From: Idiomarina sp. X4
GTDB lineage: Bacteria; Pseudomonadota; Gammaproteobacteria; Enterobacterales; Alteromonadaceae
Assembly: GCF_002808045.1 (NCBI RefSeq)
Contig: NZ_CP025000.1
Location: 1,798,001 to 1,862,000, forward strand
Reading direction: 5' to 3'
Length of the DNA stretch: 64,000 nt
In this document: one piece after another, positions 63,777 through 64,000 of the stretch
Numbering within the stretch: the stretch's first letter is position 1
Layout: every line of letters begins with the position of its first letter
Translations under genes and position numbers: made by a program
The notes under the pieces: generated by a model
What the model saw: the letters and a program-made list of their open reading frames with translations, nothing else
Database searches by the model: none
Told to the model about the DNA's origin: nothing

Positions 63777-64000
63777 ATGTCAGATAATAAAACAATGCCC
63801 GAATACGAAGTCGAAATTCCAAGTCGCGAGCAGCTACTGCAGTTAGTGAAAGATAACCAGAAGCCTGTGCCTTTTGATGAGTTTATTCGCGTTTTTAAAC
63901 TTGATGACGAGCGACAGTCGATTGGTCTTAAGAGACGTTTGCGAGCGATGGAGCGAGACGGGCAACTGATATACAGTAAAGCCAATGCATATGGTCTACC
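63777..64000 (+). CDS. rnr: Ribonuclease R (3' truncated)
   Basis: Only the first 74 residues are inside the window. They form the N-terminal winged-helix domain of RNase R: YEVEIPSREQLLQLV followed by GLKRRLRAMERDGQLIYSK, close to the E. coli sequence. The full enzyme is a processive 3'-5' exoribonuclease that degrades structured RNA and takes part in trans-translation quality control. The ATG at 63777 has AGGA four bases upstream, and a good promoter precedes it. The gene runs off the right edge. Confidence 0.92.
   Translation, partial: MSDNKTMPEYEVEIPSREQLLQLVKDNQKPVPFDEFIRVFKLDDERQSIGLKRRLRAMERDGQLIYSKANAYGL

Noticed and set aside
1-64000. CRISPR array, insertion sequence or prophage
   Set aside because: I saw no regularly spaced repeats, no transposase or Cas motifs and no phage structural genes anywhere in the window.

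Overview
The window looks like a chromosomal stretch of a marine gammaproteobacterium of the order Alteromonadales. Idiomarina or a close relative fits best. This rests on gene content and order (mutY-yggX, yggS/pilT, tolC/nudF-yqiB, parE-parC-plsC, pepA/lptF-lptG, ygiF-glnE), on the moderate GC content, and on recognisable protein sequences. No database search was possible, so the genus is an inference. Almost all of the window is dense core genome. I see no phage, insertion sequence, integrase or CRISPR array.

Layout. 1-6.6 kb: the 3' part of a DeaD-type RNA helicase, a lipocalin plus iron-sulfur photolyase pair, then a glycosyltransferase and a WaaA-KdkA fusion that adds and probably phosphorylates Kdo on lipid A. 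6.6-20.8 kb: proBA, mutY-yggX, an OmpA-type porin, trmB, hemW/rdgB, an NhaP2-type antiporter, the yggS-proC-yggT-DUF4426 operon, pilT and a degenerate PhoD-like protein. 20.9-29.2 kb: tsaD, plsY, folB-folK, cca, an ExeA/ExeB (GspA/GspB) pair, and a DmdC/FadE-like acyl-CoA dehydrogenase with a candidate PsrA-type operator. 29.2-40.7 kb: putA, ygiF-glnE, lpxL, tolC and nudF-yqiB. 40.7-54.3 kb: parE-parC-plsC-rraB, a hemerythrin-like protein, pepA-holC-valS, lptFG and an RDD membrane protein. 54.4-62.6 kb: a tRNA-Leu(CAA), then an eight-gene operon in which every product carries an export signal. 62.6-64 kb: a CBS-domain protein, a small hypothetical protein and the start of rnr.

The envelope is the common theme. 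The window carries genes for LPS core and lipid A (waaA-kdkA, lpxL, lptFG), phospholipid (plsY, plsC), outer membrane proteins (OmpA-like, TolC, Blc), secretion-channel assembly (ExeAB) and type IV pilus retraction (pilT). Proline is made by proBA/proC and degraded by putA.

The part most likely to be an undescribed system is the eight-gene operon at 54746-62577. It encodes at least three lipoproteins, several proteins that look related to LPP20/FlgT-N and CsgG/FlgT modules, a helical periplasmic protein, and an MltC-like lytic transglycosylase. The transglycosylase is not in its usual place behind mutY-yggX, has no lipidation site, and has 11-residue coiled-coil repeats. The neighbours suggest an outer-membrane or periplasmic complex acting on or through peptidoglycan. 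That function is inference only.
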